The notes under the pieces are model-generated. The model worked only from the letters and a program-made list of their open reading frames with translations, was not told where the DNA came from and did not search any database. From SHZI01 sp031395645 (GTDB taxonomy: Bacteria; Pseudomonadota; Gammaproteobacteria; Steroidobacterales; GCA-2729495): a stretch of 64,000 bases of DNA. The stretch lies in NCBI GenBank assembly GCA_031395645.1, contig JANNJM010000049.1, positions 62,001-126,000 on the forward strand. The letters are read 5' to 3'. Numbering within the stretch: position 1 is the stretch's first letter; every line of letters starts with the position of its first letter. Both the position numbers and the translations under genes were made by a program. Shown here piece by piece: positions 40,574-49,002 of the stretch.

Positions 40574-43500
40574 ATGCGCAGCGTAAAACTTGTCTCTCTC
40601 GGTCTCGCTCTGTTGTTCGCGTCTGGCATCGCGTCCGCGGCGCTCACGCTCAGCATCGAGCTCAATCCGAATCCGGTGCGTGCGGGCGAGACGCTGATCG
40701 CGCAGCTGACGGTGGCGAACAATGGCGGCGCTGCGGTCAACACCGTGGTGCTGCAGGCGACCGTGCCGGCCAACGTGAATGATTTCAATTCTGCCCTGAT
40801 GACCGGCGGCGGAACCTGCATCGTCATCGTCAACAACCTGGCGTGCGATTCCGCCGAACTGATGAACTGGGTCCTCGGCACGATTCCCGCCGGCGGCGCT
40901 GTCACGGTGTCGGTGCCGCTCGTGGTGACCGTCGCGACTGTTGCCGGCACCACGATCACACTGCCCGGCAACGTACTGGTCAATAACGTGAGCACGGTAA
41001 CGGCCAATGCGGTGGCGGTGGTCAGTACGACCAATGCGCTGTCGCTGGCGGTGGACGAGGACAAGGACCGGGTCGTGACCGGTGATAGGCTGACTTACAC
41101 GCTAACCTACGGCAATCGCGCCGCCAGCAGCAGCGTGACCGGTACGACGCTCAGTTTCCCGGTGCCCGTGGGCACAACGTTTGTGTCGGCCACCGGCGGC
41201 GGGACCTTCGCCGCGGGCAGCGTGTCATGGACCCTCGGCAGCCTGCCCGCGACGCAAGCTGGCCATCAGCAGGTTGTGGTATCGGTGAACAACGGCCTCG
41301 CCGCAGGTTCGGTGCTCGAGGTTACCGCCGCGATGATTGCCGGCTTGGGCGTGGTGCCCGAGAGCGCCACGGCGACGGCGGTCACGCGGGTGGCAGCCAG
41401 CGCGCCACTCGTGCTCGGCGTCGAATTCAACCCCGATCCCGTGCGGCCGAACGAACAGGGTGTCGTGCAGCTGACGGTGACGAACCGCGGGGGCGTGGCG
41501 CTGACGGGCGTGGTGCTGCAGGCACGGGTGCCGCAGTCGCTCAACTCCTTCAATGCGGCCCTGATCACGGGCGGCGCAACCTGCATCATTGGCGTCTCGA
41601 ACAATCTGGCATGCGATTCAGCCGAGCTGATGAACTGGACCCTGGGCACCATCCCGGCCGGCGGTGGCATCACGGTATCGGTACCAGTCTTCGTGGCAGT
41701 GAGTACCGCCGCCGGGCGTCTGCTTAAGCTGGAGGCGCTGGTCGGCGATGACGGTAGCAACCGGGCGGTGCAGGAGACCACCGTTACTGTGGACACGGAC
41801 GGCCCACTGTCACTGGCGGTGGACGAGGACAAGAATCCGGCGGCCACGGGCGAGCTCCTGACCTATACGCTCACCTACGGCAACCGCGCCACGAGCAGCA
41901 GCATCACGGCGACCAGCCTGAACTTTCCGGTTCCGGCGGGCACGACCTTCGTGTCGGCCACCGGTGGCGGGGTCTTGTCTGCTGGTAGCGTGCAATGGGC
42001 GCTGGGCAGCCTGCCGGCTACGCAATCCGGTCTTCAGCAGGTCGTGGTGTCTGTGAACAATGGCCTCGCTGCGGGTACGGCGCTGACTGTCAACGCCGCG
42101 ACGATTTCCGGCCTGAACAGCAGCCTCGTAACGGAGTCGGCACGGGCGACCGCGGTGATGCGGGTGGCGAGCGCTCCGCCGCTCCTGCTCGGCGTCGAAT
42201 TCAACCCCGATCCAGTGCGGCCGAACGAACAGGGTGTCGTGCAGCTGACGGTGACGAACCGCGGGGGCGTGGCGCTGACGGGCGTAGTACTACAGGCACG
42301 GGTGCCGCAGTCCCTCGGTTCCTTCAATGAGGATCTCATCACGGGCGGCGCAACCTGCATCATTGGCATCTCGAACAATTTGGCATGCGATTCAGCCGAG
42401 CTGGTGAACTGGAGCTTGGGCACCATCCCGGCCGGCGGTGGTATCACCGTGTCCGTGCCGGTGTTCGTGCTTTCTGGCTCTGCTGCTGGGCGTCTGCTGG
42501 TGCTCGAGGCGCTGGCGACTGACGATGGCAGCAACCGTGCAGCGACGGAGGCGACCGTGGCGATGGATACGGACAATCCGTTGTCGCTCTCGGTGGACGA
42601 CGACAAGAACCCGGTCGCGCCCGGCAACGTGGTGACCTACACGCTTGCGTATGGGAATCGGGCCCTGACCAGCAGTATCACCGGTACGACGCTCAAGTTC
42701 CCGATACCGGCGGGCACGACCTTCGTGTCGGCCACCGGCGGCGGGACTCTGTCTGCGGGCATGGTGCAGTGGGCGATTGGCAGTCTTGCGGCGACGCGCT
42801 CTGATCGTCGGCAGGTCGTGGTGTCGGTAGACAACGGTCTGGTCGCCGGCACCGTGCTCGCCGTAAATGCCGCGACGATTTCCGGTCTCAACAGCAGCCT
42901 CGTGTCCGAGTCCGCGAGCGCCACGGCGGTGTCGCGGGTGGCGACCAATCCGCCGCTCGTGATCGGGGTTGAGCTGAACCCCGATCCGGTACGCCCCAGC
43001 GAACAGGCGTTTGCGGAGCTGACGGTGAGCAACCGCGGCCTCGCTCCGCTGACCGGGGTGGTGCTGCAGGCGCGAGTCCCGCAGTCGCTGACCGACTTCA
43101 ATCCTGCCCTCTTGACGAACGGCGGCACCTGCATCATCGGCATCTCGAATAACCTCGCGTGCGATTCCGCTGAGTTGATGAACTGGGCCCTCGGTACGAT
43201 ACCGGCGGGCAGCGGCATTACGGTTTCTGTGCCAGTGCTTACAGCGGCGGGGACCGGGGCCGGACGCCTGCTCGTCCTCGAGACGCTGGCCACCGACGAT
43301 GGCACCAACCGGGCGATGAATGAGCGCGCGGTGGCGGTGGACTCCGACAACCCGCTGACGCTGGCGGTCAATGACAACCTGGACGCCGTGCCGAGTGGCG
43401 GCCTGCTCCAGTACACACTGACCTATGGCAACCGCAACACCGTCGGCAGCGTGACGGGTACCACCCTGAGCTTCCCGCTGCCGGTGGAAACGATCCTGCT

Positions 43501-44428
43501 GGGCTCGACGGGCGGGACGATCGTTGACGGCAGCATCGTCTGGAACCTCGGCAGCCTCGCCGCGGGTGCCGGCGGCCGCCGCATCGTCACCCTGTCGGTC
43601 CCCGGGTCCGTCACGACGGGTAGCGTGATCCGCGTCGATGCGGCAGAGCTGAAGGGCAACATCGTGGCCGGCACGGTGCCCGACGCCCAGAGGGCGACAG
43701 CGGTGACGAGGGTCGAAGCAAGCAAGCCGCTGGCGCTCAGCCTCACGCTGGCCCCAGACCCTGTGCTGGCAACGCAGACGCTTACCAGCACGCTTACGGT
43801 AACCAACAACAGCGGCGGTACGCTCACTGGCGTGGTGCTGCAGGCGCGGGTACCGCCGTCGGTCAACGATTTCAGCCCCGCCCTGCTCACGGGCGGTGGA
43901 ACCTGCATCGTCGGCGTCTCGAATAACCTTGCGTGCGATTCTCTTGAGCTCGCCAACTGGAACCTCGGCACCCTGCTCGCCGGCGCCCAGGTGACGGTCT
44001 CCATGCCCGCGGTGGTCACCGCGGGCACGGTCAACGGCCGCCTGATCACGGTGGAGAGCAGGGTCAGCGACGATGCCGGCAAGCTGTCGACGATGGAGCG
44101 GACCGTGCTCCTGAACCCCTTCAGCGACACCGACGCCGACGGCATTGCGCAGATTTACGACAACTGCACACTAGTGGCGAACCCGACGCAGCTCGACGCC
44201 GACTCCGACGGTTACGGCAATATCTGCGACGCGGACCTGAACAACAGCTTGCTGGTCACAACGGGCGACTTCGCCCTGCTGCGCTCCGTGCTGAATCAGG
44301 CTGCTTCGTCAAGCGCTATCGCCGCCGCCGCCGACCTGAACGGCAGCGGCACGGTGACGACTGCCGACTTCGCCATCCTCCGTGCCCGGCTCAACACCGC
44401 GCCAGGACCGTCGGCACTGGCGCCCTGA
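40574..44428 (+). CDS. Large secreted DUF11-type repeat protein with dockerin-like module
   Basis: An exported protein of 1284 residues. After the signal peptide (ending GIASA), two kinds of Ig-like DUF11 repeat alternate. Type A (LxxxxNPDPVRPNEQ, ending CDSAELMNWxLGTIPAG) occurs five times and type B (LSLAVDEDKN, TYGNR, TTFVSATGGG) four times, with an A+B period of 258 residues. Each A repeat contains two conserved cysteines (CI and ACDS). Residues 1185-1284 are the TSP3/dockerin-like module, its first repeat slightly altered (NNSLLVTTGDF), ending PGPSALAP. It is likely a long rod displayed on the cell surface or in the matrix. GGGGA lies before the ATG; a terminator follows. Confidence 0.88.
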   Translation: MRSVKLVSLGLALLFASGIASAALTLSIELNPNPVRAGETLIAQLTVANNGGAAVNTVVLQATVPANVNDFNSALMTGGGTCIVIVNNLACDSAELMNWVLGTIPAGGAVTVSVPLVVTVATVAGTTITLPGNVLVNNVSTVTANAVAVVSTTNALSLAVDEDKDRVVTGDRLTYTLTYGNRAASSSVTGTTLSFPVPVGTTFVSATGGGTFAAGSVSWTLGSLPATQAGHQQVVVSVNNGLAAGSVLEVTAAMIAGLGVVPESATATAVTRVAASAPLVLGVEFNPDPVRPNEQGVVQLTVTNRGGVALTGVVLQARVPQSLNSFNAALITGGATCIIGVSNNLACDSAELMNWTLGTIPAGGGITVSVPVFVAVSTAAGRLLKLEALVGDDGSNRAVQETTVTVDTDGPLSLAVDEDKNPAATGELLTYTLTYGNRATSSSITATSLNFPVPAGTTFVSATGGGVLSAGSVQWALGSLPATQSGLQQVVVSVNNGLAAGTALTVNAATISGLNSSLVTESARATAVMRVASAPPLLLGVEFNPDPVRPNEQGVVQLTVTNRGGVALTGVVLQARVPQSLGSFNEDLITGGATCIIGISNNLACDSAELVNWSLGTIPAGGGITVSVPVFVLSGSAAGRLLVLEALATDDGSNRAATEATVAMDTDNPLSLSVDDDKNPVAPGNVVTYTLAYGNRALTSSITGTTLKFPIPAGTTFVSATGGGTLSAGMVQWAIGSLAATRSDRRQVVVSVDNGLVAGTVLAVNAATISGLNSSLVSESASATAVSRVATNPPLVIGVELNPDPVRPSEQAFAELTVSNRGLAPLTGVVLQARVPQSLTDFNPALLTNGGTCIIGISNNLACDSAELMNWALGTIPAGSGITVSVPVLTAAGTGAGRLLVLETLATDDGTNRAMNERAVAVDSDNPLTLAVNDNLDAVPSGGLLQYTLTYGNRNTVGSVTGTTLSFPLPVETILLGSTGGTIVDGSIVWNLGSLAAGAGGRRIVTLSVPGSVTTGSVIRVDAAELKGNIVAGTVPDAQRATAVTRVEASKPLALSLTLAPDPVLATQTLTSTLTVTNNSGGTLTGVVLQARVPPSVNDFSPALLTGGGTCIVGVSNNLACDSLELANWNLGTLLAGAQVTVSMPAVVTAGTVNGRLITVESRVSDDAGKLSTMERTVLLNPFSDTDADGIAQIYDNCTLVANPTQLDADSDGYGNICDADLNNSLLVTTGDFALLRSVLNQAASSSAIAAAADLNGSGTVTTADFAILRARLNTAPGPSALAP
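41411..43100 (+). repeat. Long coding direct repeats, 774-base period
   Basis: The stretch starting CTCGGCGTCGAATTCAACCC at 41414 recurs at 42188, exactly 774 bases later, and is almost identical for more than 100 bases (compare 41414-41532 with 42188-42306). A more diverged third copy starts near 42962. The similarity at silent positions implies recent duplication or gene conversion, and the locus may vary in repeat number between strains. Confidence 0.85.
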
Positions 44429-44452
44429 GACCTGACGGGATACGTGTCTGGC

Positions 44453-44484
44453 AACGCCGCCGTCCTTCCGGACGGCGGCGTTTT
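44453..44484 (+). terminator. Rho-independent terminator
   Basis: AACGCCGCCGTCC, loop TTCC, GGACGGCGGCGTT followed by further T: a 13-pair stem 25 bases after the stop of the DUF11-type protein gene. It may also serve the convergent dehydrogenase gene. Confidence 0.92.
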
Positions 44485-44506
44485 CAGTTCAAAGCCTGAA
44501 CGCCGC

Positions 44507-45400
44507 CTAGCGCAGCCGCCGAATCAAACTGGACGTGTCCCACTGCGTGCCGCCGGTCTGCGCAATCTCGCCGTAGAATTTCTCGACCAGCGCGGTTACG
44601 GGCAGCTCCGCACCGTTGCGCCGGGCTTCCTCCAGCGTGATCCGCAGGTCCTTCAGCATCCAGCGCACGGCAAAACCGAAGTCGAACGCATCTGCCAGCA
44701 TCGTCCGTCCGCGGTTCTCCATTTGCCAGCTCTGGGCCGCGCCTTTTGCAATGACGTCCAGGACGAGCGGCATGTCGAGCCCTGCCTTCTCACCGAAGGC
44801 GAGGCCCTCGCTTAGAGCCTGCAACAGGCCGGCGATGCAGATCTGGTTCACCATCTTCGCCAGCTGGCCGGAACCGTGGGGCCCGACGCGGGTCACCGCG
44901 CGCGCATAGGCCGAGGCCACCTCGCGCAGCAGGTCGATGGCCGGTTCCTCGCCGCCGCACATGACCGTCAGCGTCCCGTTCATGGCGCCCGACTGGCCGC
45001 CGGAGACCGGCGCGTCGACAAAGTGCAGGCCGCGGTCGCGCGCCAGTGTGCCGAGTTCCCGGGCGAGTGCGGCGGACGCCGTGGTGTGGTCCACAAGCAG
45101 AGCACCGCTGGTCATGCCTGCGAATGCGCCGTCGTCGCCAAGTACGACGGACCGGACGTCGTCGTCATCGCCCACGCAGACGAAGATCAGGTCCGCATCC
45201 CGCGCCGCTGCGCTGGGTGTTGCGGCGGCGCTGCCGCCATGCTCCGCAGTCCAGGCGCTGGCTCTGCTGGCGGTCCGGTTGTAGACCGTCACCGTGTGCC
45301 CCGCACGGGTCAGGTGACCAGCCATCGGATAGCCCATCACGCCGAGGCCCAGGAAAGCGAGTTTTCGGGGTCGGAGAGGCATTGCGACTGTTTCAGCCAT
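44507..45400 (-). CDS. NAD(P)-dependent beta-hydroxyacid dehydrogenase
   Basis: Oxidoreductase of 297 residues of the 3-hydroxyisobutyrate / tartronate semialdehyde reductase group. LAFLGLGVMGYPMAGHLTRAGH is the dinucleotide fold, DAPVSGGQSGAMNGTLTVMCGG the substrate-binding motif, and GSGQLAKMVNQI holds the catalytic lysine. The ORF allows starts at residue 1 or 7; both precede the fold. It is divergent from the RCC-reductase-like gene with a 52-base gap, so the two may share regulation. The exact substrate cannot be told from sequence. Confidence 0.88.
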   Translation of the reverse strand: MAETVAMPLRPRKLAFLGLGVMGYPMAGHLTRAGHTVTVYNRTASRASAWTAEHGGSAAATPSAAARDADLIFVCVGDDDDVRSVVLGDDGAFAGMTSGALLVDHTTASAALARELGTLARDRGLHFVDAPVSGGQSGAMNGTLTVMCGGEEPAIDLLREVASAYARAVTRVGPHGSGQLAKMVNQICIAGLLQALSEGLAFGEKAGLDMPLVLDVIAKGAAQSWQMENRGRTMLADAFDFGFAVRWMLKDLRITLEEARRNGAELPVTALVEKFYGEIAQTGGTQWDTSSLIRRLR

Positions 45401-45452
45401 CGTGGCGCGTCCCTTATGATGCGGGCCCCAATGAAACGCCAGTCAGGGTCCC

Positions 45453-46280
45453 ATGAGCAAGCAGAGCGACGTCAAGACCATCCACGAATTCCTGGCTGAC
45501 AGCCCCAACGTCGACGTTTCCCGACATTGGGAGCGCTGCTGGAACATCCACGGGCGGATCGCCGACCGCATCATCAAACACTTCGATGCCCGCCTGCACC
45601 CGATTTCGGCAGGGGCGGAGTACTACACCTCGCCCGACAAGCAGATGGAGGGCGCCTTCTTCGGCTACACGGCCAAGGACGTGGACTGGTTCGTGCGCTC
45701 GTGGCTGGGTAACCGCAAGGCCAGCATCATCGACATGAACATCAACGTGGCGCTCGGCCAGGAAACCCAGGTGCCCAACCTGATGATCATCTTCGGCACG
45801 GTGCCGAACCTGCTGTTCTACGCGGACTACGTGCCGCGCGTGGACCTGAAGGTCAACGAGGACTACGTGAACCGCTACTACAGCGGCGACGTGAACAGGG
45901 ACTACCTGGAATTCCGCAAGAACACCGACTTCGTCTGGTCCGCGAGCCACGGCCCGGTCATCCGTGGCATGCAGTCCCCCGTGTGCTCAAGCTACATCAC
46001 GGCCCTTAACGACGAGCACATCGACCAGGCCGAAGCCTATCTGAACCGCTTTGTCGACCGCTGGTTCAAGCTCTACGACGAAGCGCCACGACTCGCTCCC
46101 GCGCAGCGCGACGCCCAGCAGACCTACGACTTCACCTACCGCGAGTACACCAACCGCTCCGACCCGATGAACGTGCTGGCCGAGCGCATCTTCGGCAAGG
46201 AGCAGGCCCAGTTCATGCTTGATCGTCGCGGTGGGAAGGTGCAGATGCAGGCGGAGCAGGGGAAGTGGCGGGGTCGGTAG
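45453..46280 (+). CDS. Red chlorophyll catabolite reductase / bilin reductase-like protein
   Basis: A soluble protein of 275 residues. The central block NLLFYADYVPRVDLKVNEDYVNRYY, then DYLEFRK, SASHGPVIRGMQSPVCSSY (about 125-190) corresponds to the RCCR pattern (LDLPPRKDLVLxPDYLxxFY, then SLYIRxxxSP) of the ferredoxin-dependent bilin reductase superfamily, as I recall it. In plants RCCR reduces an open-chain tetrapyrrole. Proteobacterial relatives have unknown roles. Its 3' end overlaps the convergent small Feo protein gene by 68 bases. Identification rests on motif resemblance only. Confidence 0.6.
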   Translation: MSKQSDVKTIHEFLADSPNVDVSRHWERCWNIHGRIADRIIKHFDARLHPISAGAEYYTSPDKQMEGAFFGYTAKDVDWFVRSWLGNRKASIIDMNINVALGQETQVPNLMIIFGTVPNLLFYADYVPRVDLKVNEDYVNRYYSGDVNRDYLEFRKNTDFVWSASHGPVIRGMQSPVCSSYITALNDEHIDQAEAYLNRFVDRWFKLYDEAPRLAPAQRDAQQTYDFTYREYTNRSDPMNVLAERIFGKEQAQFMLDRRGGKVQMQAEQGKWRGR

Positions 46281-46467
46281 GCAGCCGGCGATAGAATCTC
46301 ACCGGAGCTTCCTTCGGTGGGGGTGCCGCGCTGGAGCAATCCCCACACGCGCTCGACTTCGCGGCGGTGCTGCCCCGAGCAGTGCGTTTCGTCCACTGGC
46401 GCCACAGCAGGCGGCCGGCGACCAGCGCCACTACGCTTAAGGCAATCAGTTCCTGGCTGCCGGGCAT
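46213..46467 (-). CDS. FeoB-associated Cys-rich membrane protein
   Basis: A small protein of 84 residues with one membrane segment (ELIALSVVALVAGRLLW, residues 5-21), a basic patch (WRQWTKR) and a CGDCSS cysteine motif. This is the layout of small proteins that commonly follow feoB in proteobacteria. It starts 12 bases after feoB. The proline-rich tail runs antisense to the end of the RCCR-like gene, an unusual 68-base overlap, so the last 20 or so residues may be poorly conserved. Confidence 0.75.
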   Translation of the reverse strand: MPGSQELIALSVVALVAGRLLWRQWTKRTARGSTAAKSSACGDCSSAAPPPKEAPVRFYRRLPTDPATSPAPPASAPSHRDDQA

Positions 46468-46479
46468 GCTGTGCTCCTG

Positions 46480-48651
46480 TCAGCTGCCCAGCTGGAAGGC
46501 CAGCAGTGCGCCGACGTAGCCCAGGCCCGTCATGTAGAACCACGCAAAGACGGGCCAGCGCAGTGAATTGGTTTCACGCCGGATGACGGCGATGGTGGCG
46601 GCGCACTGCAGGCAGAAGACGTAGAAGATCAGCAGGCCGACGGCCATCGGCACCGTGTAGACCAGCGTGCCATCGGCGCGCGTTGCGGTTTGCAGCCGCT
46701 CGCGCAGTGCCCCCTCCGTCCCGTCGCCCTGGTCCCCCACGGAATAGATGGTGCCCAGCACGGCAATCACGACTTCGCGCGCCGGAAAGCTGGCGATCAC
46801 CGCCGAGGCCACCTTCCAGTCCCAGCCCAGTGGCGCGAATACGGGCACGATGAACTGGCCCAGGCGTCCGAGCCAGCTCTGCTCGAGGTAGGCGCCTGCT
46901 TCAGCGGCCTGCAGGGTCGACAGTTGCTGATCGCGTGCGGCCGCCGGCAGTACGCTCGCTTCCACGCGCTCCCGTTCCCCGGCGTAGCTCTCGTGAATTT
47001 CGGCAGGTCGCGGGAAATAGGCCAGGGCCCACACCAGGATGGCCACGGTGAAAATCAGTGTGCCGGCCCGTACCAGAAATACGCGTCCGCGATCGACCAG
47101 CTTGAGCAGCATGGAACGCCAGCTCGGCAGCCGGTAGGGCGGCAGTTCGATCATGAAGGTGGGCGTCGGACCGCGGAGCACGGTGCGTTTCAGCAGCAGG
47201 GCAGTCAGCACGCCGCCCAGGATGCCCAGCATGTAGAGCCCGAGCAGCACGAGTCCCTGCAGGTTCACGAGACCTCCCAGGAAATGGCGGGCCGGTACGA
47301 AGGCCCCGATCAACAGCGCATAGACCGGCAGGCGTGCCGAACAGGTCATGAAGGGTGCAGCCAGTATCGTGGCGAGCCGGTCGCGCCGGTCCGGAATCAC
47401 CCGGGTGGCCATGATGCCGGGTACCGCGCAGGCAAAGCTCGACAGCATGGGGATGAAGGACTGGCCTGAGAGGCCCACCGAGCGCATCAGCCGGTCCACC
47501 ATGAAGGCGACGCGCGGCATGTAGCCCGAATCCTCCAGGAAGATGATGAACGCGAACAGAATCAGGATCTGCGGCAGGAAGACGATGACGCCGCCGACGC
47601 CGGCGATGATCCCGTCCACGATCAGGCTGGTGAGGGCGCCGTCGGGCAGCAGCGCCCGGACCGACTCGCCGACCGCCGAGGTTGCGCCGTCGATGAGATT
47701 CATGAGTGGCGTTGCCCAGGAGAATACCGCCTGGAAGACTGCCGCCATGACCAGCAGGAAGAGTACCGAGCCGATCACGGGGTGATTGGTGATCCGGTCG
47801 AGACGGTCACCCGGCGTGACTTGCCGTGGAGCCCGTTGCTCGACCTGCGCGACGATCGCGTTGATCAGGCCATAGCGTGCCGTCGCTTCCGCTTCCGCCA
47901 GGGAAACACCGGCCCCGAGCCGGGTGCGAAGGGTCGCCAGTTCGTGGCGAAAGGCGTCGCCAGCGGTCATTTCGAAGCGCCGTTCCGCGCTGCCCCCGGC
48001 ATCGATCAGGGCACGCTCCACTTCGTAGTCCTGCAGGTGGGAGCCGGCGGCCCGCAGGCGCTGGCCCAGGTCGGCGGCGGCATCGCTGATTTCCGGGAGC
48101 ACCCGGAGTGGCGTCGGGACTGGCGCGTGGATGGCGCCGGCAAGAGCAGAACGCAGGGCTTCCAGTCCGGTGCTCCGGGCGGCCGACACTGCCACAACCG
48201 TGGCGCCAAGCTTCCTGGCGAGTCCAGGAAGGTCGATGTCGATGCCGCGGCTCGCGGCGACATCGGACAGGTTTAACGCGACGACGAGCGGGAGACCGAG
48301 TTCTGCGAGCTGCGTGATGAGGAAGAGATTACGGCGGAGGTTGGTGGAGTCGACCACCGCCAGCACGGCACGCGGCCGCGGCAGATCGGTGACGTGGCCG
48401 AGCAGCACGTCGATGGCCACCATCTCATCGGGGGACTGTGCAGCGAGCGAGTAGGCACCGGGCAGATCGACCAGCGTCACCGTCTGGCCGTCCAGGACGA
48501 TTTCGCCGGTGTGCTGCTCGATGGTCACGCCGGGATAGTTGGCGGTTTTCTGCCGGAGTCCCGTCAGGGCGTTGAAGAGCGTGCTCTTGCCGGTATTGGG
48601 ATTACCGATGAGGGCGATAACCGGGTAAGGCGCGGTTGCTTGCGGCGTCAT
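46480..48651 (-). CDS. feoB: Ferrous iron transporter FeoB
   Basis: Inner-membrane Fe(II) transporter of 723 residues. The N-terminal G domain carries GNPNTGKSTLFN (G1), DLPGAYSL (G3) and ALNLSD (G4), followed by a helical spacer and the Gate/FeoB_C membrane region (for example SFACAVPGIMATRVI with its conserved Cys, and MTCSARLPVYALLIGAF). Eight or more hydrophobic helices follow. It overlaps feoA by four bases and is followed by the small Cys-rich protein. A Fur box lies before feoA. Confidence 0.96.
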   Translation of the reverse strand: MTPQATAPYPVIALIGNPNTGKSTLFNALTGLRQKTANYPGVTIEQHTGEIVLDGQTVTLVDLPGAYSLAAQSPDEMVAIDVLLGHVTDLPRPRAVLAVVDSTNLRRNLFLITQLAELGLPLVVALNLSDVAASRGIDIDLPGLARKLGATVVAVSAARSTGLEALRSALAGAIHAPVPTPLRVLPEISDAAADLGQRLRAAGSHLQDYEVERALIDAGGSAERRFEMTAGDAFRHELATLRTRLGAGVSLAEAEATARYGLINAIVAQVEQRAPRQVTPGDRLDRITNHPVIGSVLFLLVMAAVFQAVFSWATPLMNLIDGATSAVGESVRALLPDGALTSLIVDGIIAGVGGVIVFLPQILILFAFIIFLEDSGYMPRVAFMVDRLMRSVGLSGQSFIPMLSSFACAVPGIMATRVIPDRRDRLATILAAPFMTCSARLPVYALLIGAFVPARHFLGGLVNLQGLVLLGLYMLGILGGVLTALLLKRTVLRGPTPTFMIELPPYRLPSWRSMLLKLVDRGRVFLVRAGTLIFTVAILVWALAYFPRPAEIHESYAGERERVEASVLPAAARDQQLSTLQAAEAGAYLEQSWLGRLGQFIVPVFAPLGWDWKVASAVIASFPAREVVIAVLGTIYSVGDQGDGTEGALRERLQTATRADGTLVYTVPMAVGLLIFYVFCLQCAATIAVIRRETNSLRWPVFAWFYMTGLGYVGALLAFQLGS

Positions 48652-48875
48652 GCTTCGCAGACGACCTCGACCCGTCGGGCTTCCTCGCGACGCAGCGACA
48701 ACGCGTAGTCCATCACTGCGACTTCGATCGGGTCGCCGCCGATAGCCCGGCGGGTGATCCGTACCAGCGATCCGGCGAGCAGGCCTAAGGCCATCAGTCG
48801 CTGCACGGCAGGGCCTTCACCCACAATGCCCAGGATGGTCCCGGCCTGACCGATTTTGAGTTCGTCGAGTGTCAT
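48648..48875 (-). CDS. feoA: FeoA, ferrous iron transport accessory protein
   Basis: A small SH3-like cytoplasmic protein of 75 residues that is needed for FeoB function. MTLDELKIGQAGTILGI, then RLMALGLLAGSLVRITRRAIGGDPIEV is the typical FeoA pattern. It is the first gene of the feo operon and coupled to feoB (ATGA overlap). Confidence 0.93.
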   Translation of the reverse strand: MTLDELKIGQAGTILGIVGEGPAVQRLMALGLLAGSLVRITRRAIGGDPIEVAVMDYALSLRREEARRVEVVCEA

Positions 48876-48884
48876 GGACTAAGT

Positions 48885-48903
48885 CTAAATGAGAATCATT
48901 GTC
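48885..48903 (-). promoter_or_regulatory. Fur box upstream of feoAB
   Basis: CTAAATGAGAATCATTGTC matches the 19-base Fur consensus (GATAATGATAATCATTATC) at 14 positions and lies ten bases before the feoA start codon. Iron-dependent repression of feoAB by Fur is the expected role. Confidence 0.8.
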
Positions 48904-49002
48904 ATCTGGAAGCCGAATGGCTCACAGCATGCCGCCGGACAGCAGGGGTGGGTATCAGGGAAAGTGCGGAGCGCCCAGGGAACCCGGGGGAACCGGCCGG
49001 AA

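Noticed and set aside
28887..44428. A classical cellulosome
   Set aside because: The carriers are not glycoside hydrolases and no cohesin or scaffoldin is visible; the dockerin resemblance alone does not justify the name.
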